DNA of 64,000 nt from Nocardioides euryhalodurans (lineage in GTDB: Bacteria > Actinomycetota > Actinomycetes > Propionibacteriales > Nocardioidaceae). Positions 36,537 through 45,404 of this stretch are shown one piece after another; within the stretch, counting starts at the first letter, position 1; every line of letters starts with the position of its first letter. A model generated the notes under the pieces. That model had not been told where the DNA came from and did not search any database. It worked only from the letters and a program-made list of their open reading frames with translations. The stretch covers positions 3,953,745-4,017,744 of the forward strand of contig NZ_CP038267.1 in assembly GCF_004564375.1 (NCBI RefSeq), written 5' to 3'. A program made the translations under genes and the position numbers.

Positions 36537-36977
36537 ATGGCGGAGCAGACCACCTCCTCGATCGTCATCGACGCCGAGCCGGCGGCGGTGATGGAGGTGA
36601 TCGGTGACTTCGCGTCCTACCCCGAGTGGGCCAAGGGGGTGCAGGAGGCGACGGTCGTCCAGGAGGGCGAGGGCGGTTGGGCCGAGCGCGTGTTCTTCCG
36701 GCTCGACGTGTCGCCGATCAAGGACGAGTACACCCTTGCCTACGACTGGGACGGGCTCGACGAGGTCACCTGGTCCCTGGTCGAGGGCAAGATGCTGCGG
36801 GCGCTCGACGGCGCCTACACGCTGCGCGACCTCGGGGGCGGTCGCACCGAGGTCACCTACCGGCTGGCCCTCGACGTCACCATCCCGCTGATCGGGATGC
36901 TCAAGCGCAAGGGCGAGAAGATCCTCATCGACACTGCGCTCAAGGGACTGAAGAAGCGGGTCGAATCCCTGCGGTGA
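36537..36977 (+). CDS. SRPBCC (polyketide cyclase/START-like) protein
   Basis: 146-residue single-domain lipid-binding-fold protein: IVIDAEPAAVMEVIGDFASYPEWAKGV is the usual N-terminal pattern (quoted in part: VIGDFASYPEW), with a C-terminal helix. Counterpart of Rv2185c. Ligand unknown; carriage of a lipid is inferred from the neighbouring acyl-CoA ligase. The stop overlaps the next start (GTGA). Confidence 0.9.
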   Translation: MAEQTTSSIVIDAEPAAVMEVIGDFASYPEWAKGVQEATVVQEGEGGWAERVFFRLDVSPIKDEYTLAYDWDGLDEVTWSLVEGKMLRALDGAYTLRDLGGGRTEVTYRLALDVTIPLIGMLKRKGEKILIDTALKGLKKRVESLR

Positions 36978-38143
36978 GGGTGCTGCTCTTCACCGGGAAG
37001 GGGGGCGTCGGCAAGTCCACCGTCGCCGCCGGGACCGCCGCCCTCGCCGCCGCGTCCGGCCTGCGCACGCTGGTGCTCTCGACCGACGCCGCCCACTCGC
37101 TGGCCGACGCGTTCGGCACGCCCGTCGGGCCGGAGCCGACCGAGGTCGCCGACCATCTCCACGTGCAGCAGGTCGACGCCCAGCTCCGCTTCGAGCAGTC
37201 GTGGGCGGAGATCCAGGGCTACCTCCTGTCGGTGCTCGACGTCGCCGGCCTGGACCCGATCGCCGCCGAGGAGATGACGGTCATCCCCGGCGCCGAGGAG
37301 GTGCTGGCCCTGCTCGAGCTGCGGCTGCACGCCCGCTCCGGTCGGTGGGACGTGGTCGTGGTCGACTGTGCACCGACCGCCGAGACGCTGCGGCTGCTGG
37401 CGCTGCCCGAGGCGCTCGGCTGGTACATGCAGCGGGTGTTCCCGGTCGAGCGTCGCGTGGTCAAGGCCCTGCGGCCGGTCCTCACCCGGGCGGCCGGCGT
37501 GCCGATGCCGGAGGACTCGGTCTTCGACGCCGTCGAGCGGCTCCACGGCGAGCTCGACGAGGTCCGCTCGCTGCTCACCGGCCCGGACGCGAGCGTACGG
37601 CTGGTGCTGACCCCCGAGGCGGTGGTGCTCGCCGAGGCGCGGCGCTCCTGGACCACGCTGTCGCTGTTCGGCTACCGCGTCGACGGCGTCGTCGCCAACC
37701 GGGTCTTCCCGAGCGAGGGCGCCGATCCGTGGCGGCAGGGCTGGGTCCGTGCCCAGGAGGGCGTGCTGGCGGAGGTCGACGAGTCGTTCGCCGGGCTGCC
37801 CGTGTGGCGCTCGCTCTACCGCCCCGACGAGCCGGTCGGCGTGGTCGCGCTGTCGACCCTCGCGACCGAGGCGTACGCCGCGGACGACCCGCTCGCGCTG
37901 CCGTCCGGGGAGGGCCCGTTCCGGGTCACCCGCACTGCCTCGGGTGCGGTGCTGCACCTCGCGCTCCCCTTCGTACGCAGGTCGGACGTCGATCTCGCCC
38001 GCAACGGCGACGAGCTCGTCGTGACGCTGGGGTCGTATCGTCGGCTCCTCACCCTGCCTGCGGCACTCTCGCGGTACGCCGTCGCGGGCGCGCGGGTGGA
38101 GCAGGGTGAGCTACAGGTCAGGTTCGAGGAGAGGGTCACGTGA
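36974..38143 (+). CDS. ArsA/Get3-like ATPase
   Basis: 389-residue P-loop ATPase of the ArsA/GET3 family. Deviant Walker A FTGKGGVGKSTVAAG is near residue 6, followed by STDAAHSLADAF (switch I) and VVDCAPTAETLRLL (switch II). A C-terminal HSP20-like domain (about 310-385) is typical of actinobacterial ArsA proteins. Corresponds to Rv2184c. Arsenite transport is unlikely, since no arsB or Cys metal site is seen; chaperone-like handling of membrane or lipid clients is more plausible. Confidence 0.9.
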   Translation: MRVLLFTGKGGVGKSTVAAGTAALAAASGLRTLVLSTDAAHSLADAFGTPVGPEPTEVADHLHVQQVDAQLRFEQSWAEIQGYLLSVLDVAGLDPIAAEEMTVIPGAEEVLALLELRLHARSGRWDVVVVDCAPTAETLRLLALPEALGWYMQRVFPVERRVVKALRPVLTRAAGVPMPEDSVFDAVERLHGELDEVRSLLTGPDASVRLVLTPEAVVLAEARRSWTTLSLFGYRVDGVVANRVFPSEGADPWRQGWVRAQEGVLAEVDESFAGLPVWRSLYRPDEPVGVVALSTLATEAYAADDPLALPSGEGPFRVTRTASGAVLHLALPFVRRSDVDLARNGDELVVTLGSYRRLLTLPAALSRYAVAGARVEQGELQVRFEERVT

Positions 38144-38580
38144 GCAGCGGTCCTGGTGACGAGGCACCCCACGGGGCGCCCGACGAGGAGGTCGGCAGCG
38201 TCGGCGAGGAGGCGGCCAGGCTCTTCGGCGCGCTCTCCGACTGGGCGCGCGACCACGGCTCCGACCTCGGCAGCGGGCTGGGTGGAGGTCTGGGCGGGCT
38301 CGCCGGACACGCCTCCGCCGCGGCCCGGGAGGTGTCCGAACACGTCGACACCGGTGCTTCCGAGTGCAGCTGGTGCCCCGTCTGTCGCACGGTCCACCTG
38401 GTGCGCGCGACCAGCCCCGAGGTCCGGGAGCACCTCGCGGTCGCCGCGGCCTCCCTGATGCAGGCGGCGGCCGGGATCCTCGCCGCTGCCGGTGGCACCC
38501 AGGCGCCCCGGCCCGAGCCCGGGGTGGAGCACATCGACCTGGACGACGACGGCCCGTGGCCGGAGGAGGAGCACCAGTGA
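38140..38580 (+). CDS. DUF5304-like protein with CxxCxxC motif
   Basis: 146 residues. Acidic, Gly/Ala-rich N-terminal half, then CSWCPVCRTVHLV (near residue 79), a small zinc-knuckle-like motif, an amphipathic helix and an acidic tail. It matches the Rv2183c position in the conserved block. The start overlaps the ArsA stop and the stop overlaps the next start, so it is part of a tightly coupled operon. Function unknown. Confidence 0.78.
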   Translation: MSSGPGDEAPHGAPDEEVGSVGEEAARLFGALSDWARDHGSDLGSGLGGGLGGLAGHASAAAREVSEHVDTGASECSWCPVCRTVHLVRATSPEVREHLAVAAASLMQAAAGILAAAGGTQAPRPEPGVEHIDLDDDGPWPEEEHQ

Positions 38581-39518
38581 CTCTCAGCTGTGGGATCGAC
38601 GTGGGCGGCACCAAGATCGCCGGCGGTGTCGTCGACGAGGACGGCACGGTCCTCGAGAAGCTGCGCGTCGAGTCGCCCGCGACCGACGTCGACGCGATGG
38701 AGGACGCGATCGCGGGCCTGGTCCGCGAGCTCGCGTCCCGGCACGACGTCTCCGCCGTCGGGGTCGGCGCAGCGGGCTACGTCGACCGCGACCGCGCCAA
38801 GGTGCTCATCGCCCCCAACCTCGCCTGGCGCGACATCGACCTCAAGGGTGAGCTCGAGGAGCAGATCCACCTCCCCGTCGTCGTCGAGAACGACGCCAAC
38901 GCGGCGGCCTGGGGCGAGTTCCGCTACGGCGCGGGCGCCGACGTCGACGACCTGCTGCTCGTCACGGTCGGCACCGGCGTGGGCGGTGGTCTCGTCCTCG
39001 ACGGCCAGGTCCACCGTGGCGCCTTCGGCGTGGCTGCCGAGATCGGCCACCTGCGCGTCGTCCCCGACGGCCTCCCGTGCGGCTGCGGTCGTCGCGGCTG
39101 CTTCGAGCAGTACGCGAGCGGCACCGCGCTCGACCGGCGGGCCAGGGCCGCGGCGGCGTCCGGCGATGCGGCGGCGAGCGCACTGCTCGAGCGCGCCGGT
39201 GGCGACGCCGCGGCGATCGACGGGCCGATGATCACCGAGGTCGCCCGCTCCGGCGACCCCTTCGCGCTCGCGCAGCTCGCCGAGCTCGGGCGCTGGCTCG
39301 GCGCCGGCATCGCCTCGCTGGTTGCCGTCCTCGACCCGGCCGTGATCGCGGTCGGCGGAGGTGTCGCGGACGCCGACGAGCTGCTGCTCGACCCGGTGCG
39401 GGAGTCCTTCGTCGAGCACCTGCCCGGCCGGGAGCACCGGCCGATCGCCGAGATCCGCAAGGCCACCCTCGGCAACACCGCCGGGCTCGTCGGCGCCGCC
39501 GACCTGGCGCGGAGCTAG
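38577..39518 (+). CDS. glk: ROK family glucokinase
   Basis: ATP-dependent (or polyphosphate-capable) sugar kinase, most likely for glucose. The 313 residues have a phosphate-1 loop DVGGTK (8-13), catalytic Asp106 in END, EIGH (155-158) and the ROK zinc site CGCGRRGC (168-175). The GTG overlaps the preceding stop. A second ROK gene follows 10 nt downstream. Confidence 0.9.
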   Translation: MTLSCGIDVGGTKIAGGVVDEDGTVLEKLRVESPATDVDAMEDAIAGLVRELASRHDVSAVGVGAAGYVDRDRAKVLIAPNLAWRDIDLKGELEEQIHLPVVVENDANAAAWGEFRYGAGADVDDLLLVTVGTGVGGGLVLDGQVHRGAFGVAAEIGHLRVVPDGLPCGCGRRGCFEQYASGTALDRRARAAAASGDAAASALLERAGGDAAAIDGPMITEVARSGDPFALAQLAELGRWLGAGIASLVAVLDPAVIAVGGGVADADELLLDPVRESFVEHLPGREHRPIAEIRKATLGNTAGLVGAADLARS

Positions 39519-39528
39519 GCCGCGCCCC

Positions 39529-40494
39529 GTGGGCCGCTGGGTGGGCGTGGACGTCGGCGGCACCAAGGTGCTCGCCGGACTGGTCGCCGACACCGGAGAG
39601 CTGCTGCGCTCCGTACGACGCAGCACGCCGGGCCGACTGGTCTCGGCCGAGGTCGTCGAGGACACGATCGTCAGTGCGGTGACCGAGGTTGCGGGCGGCG
39701 AGCCGGTGACGGCCGTCGGGCTGGCCGCGGCGGGCTTCGTGGACGGCAGCGGGGGGCGCGTGGTGTTCGCCCCGCACCTGCCGTGGCGCGGCGAGGACGT
39801 CCGGTCCCGGCTCTCGACCCGCCTCGACGCCCGCGTGGTGCTCGACAACGACGCCACCTGCGCCGCCCACGCGGAGGCGACGTACGGCGCAGGACGGGGG
39901 ATGTCGTCACTGCTGCTCGTCACCCTCGGCACCGGCATCGGGGGCGGCCTGGTCCTCGACGGCCGGGTGTGGCGCGGCGACCAGGGCATGGCGGGGGAGT
40001 TCGGCCACATGCAGGTCGTCCCCGACGGTGCTCCCTGCGAGTGCGGTCGCCGCGGCTGCTGGGAGCAGTACTCCAGCGGCAGCGCGCTGGTGCGCTACGC
40101 CCGCGCCCGGCTCGGGACCGACCCCACGGTCCTCACCGAGCTCTGCGAGGGCGACCCCGAACGGCTCACCGGGCCGATGGTGACCGCGGCGGCCGAGGAC
40201 GGCGACCTGGTCGCGCGGGGCGCCTTCACGTCCGTGGGCCGGTGGCTCGGCGTGGGCCTGGCCAACCTCGTCGCCGCCTTCGACCCCGCACTCATCGTGG
40301 TGGGCGGCGGTGTCAGCGTCGCGGGCGACCGGCTGCTCGAGCCGGCCCGCGAGGCGTTGGGGCGCTCGCTCGTGGGTGCCGAGCACCGGGAGGTCCCGCC
40401 GCTGGTGCCGGCCGCCCTCGGTCCCGAGGCCGGGCTGATCGGCGCCGCCGCGCTGGCGATGGCCGCCCGCGGCGGAAGCGTGGATCCGGGCTGA
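39529..40494 (+). CDS. Second ROK family sugar kinase
   Basis: 321 residues, paralogous to the preceding kinase: DVGGTK (8-13), Asp108 in DND, EFGH (157-160) and CECGRRGC (170-177) are all intact. Start is GTG 39529, weakly preceded by TAGGCC at a 7-nt spacing. A tandem duplication that has diverged in its N-terminal lid and middle. It may differ in sugar choice; the sequence does not decide. Confidence 0.88.
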   Translation: MGRWVGVDVGGTKVLAGLVADTGELLRSVRRSTPGRLVSAEVVEDTIVSAVTEVAGGEPVTAVGLAAAGFVDGSGGRVVFAPHLPWRGEDVRSRLSTRLDARVVLDNDATCAAHAEATYGAGRGMSSLLLVTLGTGIGGGLVLDGRVWRGDQGMAGEFGHMQVVPDGAPCECGRRGCWEQYSSGSALVRYARARLGTDPTVLTELCEGDPERLTGPMVTAAAEDGDLVARGAFTSVGRWLGVGLANLVAAFDPALIVVGGGVSVAGDRLLEPAREALGRSLVGAEHREVPPLVPAALGPEAGLIGAAALAMAARGGSVDPG

Positions 40495-40500
40495 CGGCAG

Positions 40501-40914
40501 TCAGATCCGCGAGCCGTCGTCCCAGGGGTCGCGGCTGCTGCCACGCTGCATCGTCGCGACGAGGTAGAGGAAGCCGCCGATGAACGCGGTCACCAGGGCG
40601 TACGCCACCAGCCCCGGGAGGCTGATGCCGGCGACCAGGGCGACCAGCAGGACCGCGGGGCTGCCGAAGACGCCCAGCCACGCCAGCCGCTGCGGCAGCG
40701 GGAGCCGGGGCGCGGGTGGCGGCACCGGCGGCACGAAGCGCTCCTCCGGCTCCTCCCACGCGTCGATCTCGTCGTGGGTCGGCGCGAAGGGCTCGGGCGA
40801 GGGCTCCGGTGCTGCCCCGGGAGCATGGGGGTCAGCGTCGTCCAACTCCGCCCGCTCGCCGTAGTTGTCGACGATCGAGCGCCAGACGTCGTCCTCGCCG
40901 GGCCTCGTGCTCAC
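40501..40914 (-). CDS. Small membrane protein with acidic N-terminus
   Basis: 137 residues. An acidic, Pro-rich cytosolic half (1-68), then two membrane helices (about 72-115) and a short basic tail. No known family recognised. GTG 40914 lies 7 nt after TATCGT. Convergent with the second ROK gene with a 6-nt gap. Confidence 0.75.
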   Translation of the reverse strand: MSTRPGEDDVWRSIVDNYGERAELDDADPHAPGAAPEPSPEPFAPTHDEIDAWEEPEERFVPPVPPPAPRLPLPQRLAWLGVFGSPAVLLVALVAGISLPGLVAYALVTAFIGGFLYLVATMQRGSSRDPWDDGSRI

Positions 40915-40921
40915 GGCCCAG

Positions 40922-40927
40922 ACGATA
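40922..40927 (-). promoter_or_regulatory. -10 element for 40914 gene (leaderless)
   Basis: TATCGT, 7 nt, then GTG 40914. It lies just past the stop of the hydrolase gene. Confidence 0.45.
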
Positions 40928-40929
40928 CG

Positions 40930-41697
40930 TCAGGTGGTCACACGGGCCACGAAGTCGGCGGACTCGGCGTAGATGATCTCGGCCTCGTGGTCGAGCGTCG
41001 CGACGTGGAAGCTGTTGGTCAGCATCCGCTCCTGCGCGTCGCGCGAGCTCACCGCGCCCAGCACGGTCCTGCTGGAGGAGTCGTCGATCACGTGGTCCTC
41101 GGTCGAGCGGAAGTAGAGCAGCGGCTGGGTGACGCGCGGCAGGTCGCGCACGACGGGCTTCCACATCTCCGTGACCTGGGACAGCCCCTTGAGGGGCAGC
41201 CGCGGATAGCCGACCTCGTCCTGGCCGGGCTTCTTGATGTCGTTGGTGATGCCCTTGAGCGACGGCACCACCCGCTTGAGCACCGGCAGCGCCCGGAGCT
41301 CGGGACGGCTGCTCGAGACGAACGGGTTGACCAGGACCAGGCCGGCGACGTCGTCGTGGCGCTCCTGCGCCAGCCGCAGGGCCACCGAGCCGCCCATCGA
41401 CAGCGCGCCGACGACCACCGCGTCACAGCTGGTCAGCAGCCGGTCGAGGGCCTGCTCGGCCTCGGCGTACCAGTCGGTCCAGCGGACGCCGTTGAGGTCC
41501 TGCCACCGGGTGCCGTGGCCCGGCAACAGCGGCACCTCCACGGCGTAGCCGCGGTCGGCGAGGTAGCTGCCCCAGGGCCGCATGGACGCGGGGGAGCCGC
41601 TGAAGCCGTGGAGCAGCAGGACGCCGATCGCCCGGCCGCCGGTGAGCTGCGGCTTGGCGGCCCGGGAGAGCGGTTGGGCGAGGGGGTGGACGGTCAT
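40930..41697 (-). CDS. Alpha/beta hydrolase (monoacylglycerol lipase or carboxylesterase-like)
   Basis: 255 residues. LLLHGFSGSP oxyanion region near residue 30, nucleophile elbow GALSMGGS (Ser near 101), a late Asp in STEDHVID and His in SFHVATLDHE complete a triad typical of thermostable esterase/MGLP enzymes. ATG 41697 gives the normal length. Probably hydrolyses monoacylglycerol or short esters. Position beside the acyltransferase fits lipid metabolism. Confidence 0.88.
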   Translation of the reverse strand: MTVHPLAQPLSRAAKPQLTGGRAIGVLLLHGFSGSPASMRPWGSYLADRGYAVEVPLLPGHGTRWQDLNGVRWTDWYAEAEQALDRLLTSCDAVVVGALSMGGSVALRLAQERHDDVAGLVLVNPFVSSSRPELRALPVLKRVVPSLKGITNDIKKPGQDEVGYPRLPLKGLSQVTEMWKPVVRDLPRVTQPLLYFRSTEDHVIDDSSSRTVLGAVSSRDAQERMLTNSFHVATLDHEAEIIYAESADFVARVTT

Positions 41698-41798
41698 GGC
41701 GCAGATCATGCCCGAGCCGGTCGCGCTGGTGGGGCATCCGGGCCGCGAGGGTCTAGGCTCCACCCGTCGGAGTCGAGCGGGGTCGGGGAGGTCGCGCG

Positions 41799-42545
41799 GT
41801 GTTCTACTGGTTCCTTAAGTGGATCGCGATCGGGCCGTTGCTCCGCGTGGTCTTCCGGCCGGTCGTCGAGGGTGCCGAGCACGTGCCCGACGAGGGGCCG
41901 GCGATCCTGGCCAGCAACCACCTCTCCTACGCCGACTGGCTGTTCATGCCGCTGACGCTGCCCCGGCGGGTCACCTTCGTGGCCAAGGCCGAGTACTTCA
42001 CGAGCCCGGGCATCAAGGGCTGGTTCCAGAAGAAGTTCTTCTCCGGGGCCGGCCAGGTGCCGATCGATCGGGCCGGCGCCTCGGCGGCCGAGGGCGCGTT
42101 GTCGGCCGCGAAGCGGATCCTCGACGAGGGTGAGCTCTTCGGCATCTACCCCGAGGGCACCCGCTCCCACGACGGCAAGCTCTACCGCGGCAAGACCGGC
42201 GTCGCACGGCTCGCGCTCGAGACCGGCGTACCCGTCATCCCTGTCGCGGTGCTCGGCACCGACGTGGTGGCGCCGCCGGGCAAGAAGTTCGGCACGTTCA
42301 CCCGCCCCGGCGTGCGGTTCGGCCGCCCGCTCGACTTCTCCCGCTACGAGGGCATGGAGAACGACCGCTACATCCTGCGCTCGATCACCGACGAGATCAT
42401 GTACGAGATCATGCGGCTCTCGGGGCAGGAGTACGTCGACATGTACGCCGGCCGCGCCAAGGACGAGTCCAAGCGGCTCGAGAAGGAAGCGAAGGCAGCC
42501 GCCGCCGAGCGCGATGGGGCCGACCAGCACAAGAAGGCGTCCTGA
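41799..42545 (+). CDS. 1-acyl-sn-glycerol-3-phosphate acyltransferase (PlsC family)
   Basis: Makes phosphatidic acid by acylating lysophosphatidate at the membrane. The 248 residues have an N-terminal helix, the NHLSYAD catalytic motif (NHx4D, near 41) and YPEGTRS (near 119). The C-terminal tail is charged and helical. Corresponds to Rv2182c. Starts at GTG 41799; TAGGCT lies 41 bp upstream. Its TGA overlaps the start proposed for the kinase downstream. Confidence 0.92.
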   Translation: MFYWFLKWIAIGPLLRVVFRPVVEGAEHVPDEGPAILASNHLSYADWLFMPLTLPRRVTFVAKAEYFTSPGIKGWFQKKFFSGAGQVPIDRAGASAAEGALSAAKRILDEGELFGIYPEGTRSHDGKLYRGKTGVARLALETGVPVIPVAVLGTDVVAPPGKKFGTFTRPGVRFGRPLDFSRYEGMENDRYILRSITDEIMYEIMRLSGQEYVDMYAGRAKDESKRLEKEAKAAAAERDGADQHKKAS

Positions 42546-43705
42546 CGCGGCTGCGGCTGTGGTCCCGGCCGGCGCTCGCGGTCGAGGACCGGCTCTTCCG
42601 GGCGCTGGGGATCCTGCGTGCCGTCCTCCTCGTCAACGCGGTGGCGCTCAACGTCTACCGGGCCGACAACTTCCGCCATCCCGCGTGGGGTGTCGTCGCC
42701 GTCGGTGTGATGGCCGGCTGGACGGTCTTGGTCACCAAGCTGTACGCCGACCCGGCGCGCCGGACCGCCTGGCTGCTCGGCGCCGACCTGGCCGTCGTGC
42801 TCGGCCTGGTCCTCGCCTCGCCGCTCATCAAGGGGGAAGGGCTGCGCGCCACGATCCCCGGCTTCTGGGTGATGGCGGCGGTGCTGGCGTGGGCCATCCA
42901 CTGGCACTGGCGCGGTGGACTGGCGGCCGGCGCACTCGTCACCGCCGCCGACCTCTCCGTCCGCAGCGACGTCACGCAGGGCAACTACGGCAACATCTTC
43001 CTGCTCCTCGTGGTCGGTCCGATCGTCGGCTTCCTGTGCGAGTCGCTGGAGCTGATGGCCCGGGAGCGGGACGCCGCGCAGCGCGTGGCGATCGCCAGCG
43101 AGGAGCGGGCCCGGCTCGCGCGCGCCGTCCACGACGGGGTGCTCCAGGTGCTGGCACTGGTGCAGCGCAAGGGCGGCGAGCTGGCCACGACCGACCCGCA
43201 GCTCGGTGAGCTCGGCCGGCTGGCGGGGGAGCAGGAGGCTGCCCTGCGGTCGCTGATCCGCCAGCAGGACGCCGCCGACGGCCCGGACACCACCACGACG
43301 GACGTCGCCAGCGCGCTGGAGGAGCTGACCCGGACGAACGGGTCCCCGGTCACGCTCTCGACGCCCGGCGGGCCGGTGCTGCTGCCGGGGCCGGTCGGGT
43401 CGGAGCTGGTCGCTGCGGTGCGGACCTGCCTCGACAACGTGCGTACCCACGTCGCGCCGGACGCCCCGGCGTGGGTGCTGCTCGACGACACCGGTGCCGA
43501 GGTGACGGTGACCGTGCGCGACGAGGGGCCGGGAATCGCGGCGGGCCGGCTCGCCGAGGCCGAGGACCAGGGCCGGCTCGGCGTCTCGCAGTCGATCATC
43601 GGCAGGCTGGCCGAGCTCGGCGGGACCGCCACGCTCGAGACCGGGGCCTTCGGCACAGAGTGGGAGCTCGTCGTCCCCCGGCGCGTCCTAGGCTCCCCGT
43701 CGTGA
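42542..43705 (+). CDS. Membrane sensor histidine kinase, probable CTG start
   Basis: 387 residues if started at CTG 42542: helices at about 18-35, 45-62, 70-88 and 97-150, phospho-acceptor helix ARAVHDGVLQVLALVQ (HisKA_3), then a HATPase_c domain with DNVRTHV and DEGPGI. The first usual start in frame, GTG 42641, would cut away residues that look like a genuine membrane segment. CTG 42542 overlaps the acyltransferase stop as CTGA and has AGAAGG four bases upstream. Its regulator is encoded at 44246. Confidence 0.85.
   Translation: MTRLRLWSRPALAVEDRLFRALGILRAVLLVNAVALNVYRADNFRHPAWGVVAVGVMAGWTVLVTKLYADPARRTAWLLGADLAVVLGLVLASPLIKGEGLRATIPGFWVMAAVLAWAIHWHWRGGLAAGALVTAADLSVRSDVTQGNYGNIFLLLVVGPIVGFLCESLELMARERDAAQRVAIASEERARLARAVHDGVLQVLALVQRKGGELATTDPQLGELGRLAGEQEAALRSLIRQQDAADGPDTTTTDVASALEELTRTNGSPVTLSTPGGPVLLPGPVGSELVAAVRTCLDNVRTHVAPDAPAWVLLDDTGAEVTVTVRDEGPGIAAGRLAEAEDQGRLGVSQSIIGRLAELGGTATLETGAFGTEWELVVPRRVLGSPS
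43689..43694 (+). promoter_or_regulatory. Internal -10 element for 43702 gene
   Basis: TAGGCT inside the end of the kinase gene, 7 nt before GTG 43702. Gives the downstream gene a leaderless transcript as well as read-through. Confidence 0.5.
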
Positions 43706-44205
43706 CCATCCACTCCGGGCACCCCTTCGCCGATCCCGACCCCGATCCCGTACGCCGGCTGCGCGGCCGGGTCACCGGCACGGTGTCGCTGTGGACCGCC
43801 GGGGAGGGTCGCGGCAGGTCCGGGTTGACCGTGACGTCGCTGATGGTCGCCGGGGGCGAGCCGGGTCGGGTGCTCGGCCTGGTCGACCCCGACGCCGACC
43901 TGACCGCCGCTCTGGAGTCGACCGGCAAGGCGGTGGTGCAGCTCCTCTCGTGGCACCACCGTGACCTGGCCGAGGCCTTCGCGGGGACCGCGCCCGCTCC
44001 CGGCGGGCCCTTCCGGACGGCCGCCTTCGAGGAGACGGCGTACGGCCCGCGGCTCGTGGACGCCGACACCTGGGCGCTGGTCTCGCTCGAGGAGGTGGGC
44101 GACGTCGGGTGGTCGCGCCTGGTGACCTGCACCCTCGACGAGGTCGCCGTCGGCGACGACCCCGAGCCGCTGGTCCACCGACGCGGTCGCTGGGTCCGTC
44201 CCTGA
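43702..44205 (+). CDS. Flavin reductase-like FMN-binding split-barrel protein
   Basis: 167 residues. The opening FADPDPDPVRRLRGRVTGTVSLWTA and SGLTVTSLMVAGGEPGRVLG (parts quoted) match the flavin-reductase-like domain. It may bind FMN or reduce flavin with NAD(P)H. The start overlaps the kinase stop (GTGA). It lies between a kinase and its regulator, suggesting a redox link, which is inference only. Confidence 0.82.
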   Translation: MTIHSGHPFADPDPDPVRRLRGRVTGTVSLWTAGEGRGRSGLTVTSLMVAGGEPGRVLGLVDPDADLTAALESTGKAVVQLLSWHHRDLAEAFAGTAPAPGGPFRTAAFEETAYGPRLVDADTWALVSLEEVGDVGWSRLVTCTLDEVAVGDDPEPLVHRRGRWVRP

Positions 44206-44232
44206 CGCCCTGCGGGACCGACCGGTGCCCAC

Positions 44233-44238
44233 TAGGGT
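44233..44238 (+). promoter_or_regulatory. -10 element for 44246 gene (leaderless)
   Basis: TAGGGT, 7 nt, then ATG 44246. Confidence 0.55.
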
Positions 44239-44245
44239 CGCGGTC

Positions 44246-44905
44246 ATGAGCGACCAGCCGATCCGGGTGATGGTGGTCGACGACCACCCGATGTGGCGCG
44301 ACGCGGTCGAGCGCGACCTGCAGGCAGCGGGGTTCGACGTCGTCGGCGTGGCCGCCAACGGGACCGAGGCGATCGCCCGCTTCCCCGCGGCACGGCCGCA
44401 GGTCGTCGTCCTGGACCTGCAGATCCCCGGTCCCAACGGTGTCGAGGTGACCGCGCGGGTGCTCGAGCACGACCCCTCGGCACGGGTGCTGATCCTGTCG
44501 GCCTCCGGGGAGCAGGCCGACGTGCTGGCGGCGGTCAAGGCGGGGGCGACCGGCTACCTCGTCAAGTCCGCCTCCCGGCAGGAGCTCCTCGACGCCGTAC
44601 GCCGGGTCGCCGCGGGCGACACGGTCTTCACCCCCGGGCTCGCCGGTCTGGTGCTGGGGGAGTTCCGCCGGATGGCCGAGGCGCCGGCCGAGACGCCACC
44701 GGGGGAGCACCTCACCGAGCGCGAGACCGAGGTGCTCAAGATGGTGGCCAAGGGCATGTCCTACAAGCAGATCGCCGAGCGGCTGGTCATCTCCCACCGG
44801 ACCGTCCAGAACCACGTCCAGAACACCCTCCGCAAGCTGCAGATGCACAACCGGGTCGAGCTGACCCGCTGGGCGATCGAGCAGGGTCTCGACGGCGATG
44901 GGTGA
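44246..44905 (+). CDS. NarL/FixJ-family response regulator
   Basis: 219 residues: receiver (about 5-120) with VVDDHP, phospho-Asp in VVLDLQIPG and Lys in LVKSAS; C-terminal LuxR HTH with LTERETEVLKMVAKGMSYKQIA and a recognition helix ISHRTVQNHVQNTL. It probably pairs with the kinase at 42542. ATG 44246 is supported by the -10 element 7 nt upstream. Confidence 0.93.
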   Translation: MSDQPIRVMVVDDHPMWRDAVERDLQAAGFDVVGVAANGTEAIARFPAARPQVVVLDLQIPGPNGVEVTARVLEHDPSARVLILSASGEQADVLAAVKAGATGYLVKSASRQELLDAVRRVAAGDTVFTPGLAGLVLGEFRRMAEAPAETPPGEHLTERETEVLKMVAKGMSYKQIAERLVISHRTVQNHVQNTLRKLQMHNRVELTRWAIEQGLDGDG

Positions 44906-45398
44906 CGGCGCCGAGTCGTTCCGGGTCGCGTCCCCGGAGGAGGCCCACGCGCTGATGGAGCTCGAGCGCGACGCCAACCTGGTAGCCCTCGCCCACGTCT
45001 TCCCGGCTGCCGAGCACCCCTACCCCGAGGCCGAGGTCGAGGCACGCTGGGACGCCACGCTGGCCGAGGACGGCGTCACGGTGGAGGTGGTCCCCGGTAC
45101 CGAGGGCCTGCTGGCCCTGGTGGCGTACGACGACCACCGGCTGCGCCACCTCGCGGTCCACCCGTCCGCCTGGGGCCGCGGGCTCGCGCGGTCCGCGGTC
45201 GAGCGGGCGGTCACCCGGATGGCGCCCGGGCCGCGGCTGTGGTGCCTCGACGCGAACCACCGGGCGCGGGGGCTGTACGAGCACCTCGGGTGGCGCCCGA
45301 CCGGAGGGTCGCGTCGGGCCGAGTGGCCGCCCCACCCCGTGGAGAGCGAGTACGCCCTGGCCCGGCCGGCGGACGGGCAGGTCGCGGCCGGGCCGTGA
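44898..45398 (+). CDS. GNAT family N-acetyltransferase
   Basis: 166 residues. Acetyl-CoA-binding stretch LAVHPSAWGRGLARSAVERA near residue 92 and a C-terminal ANHRARGLYEHLGW are classical GNAT motifs. Starts within the last codons of the regulator gene (8-bp overlap). Substrate unknown. Confidence 0.9.
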   Translation: MGDGAESFRVASPEEAHALMELERDANLVALAHVFPAAEHPYPEAEVEARWDATLAEDGVTVEVVPGTEGLLALVAYDDHRLRHLAVHPSAWGRGLARSAVERAVTRMAPGPRLWCLDANHRARGLYEHLGWRPTGGSRRAEWPPHPVESEYALARPADGQVAAGP

Positions 45399-45404
45399 CC
45401 GGGC

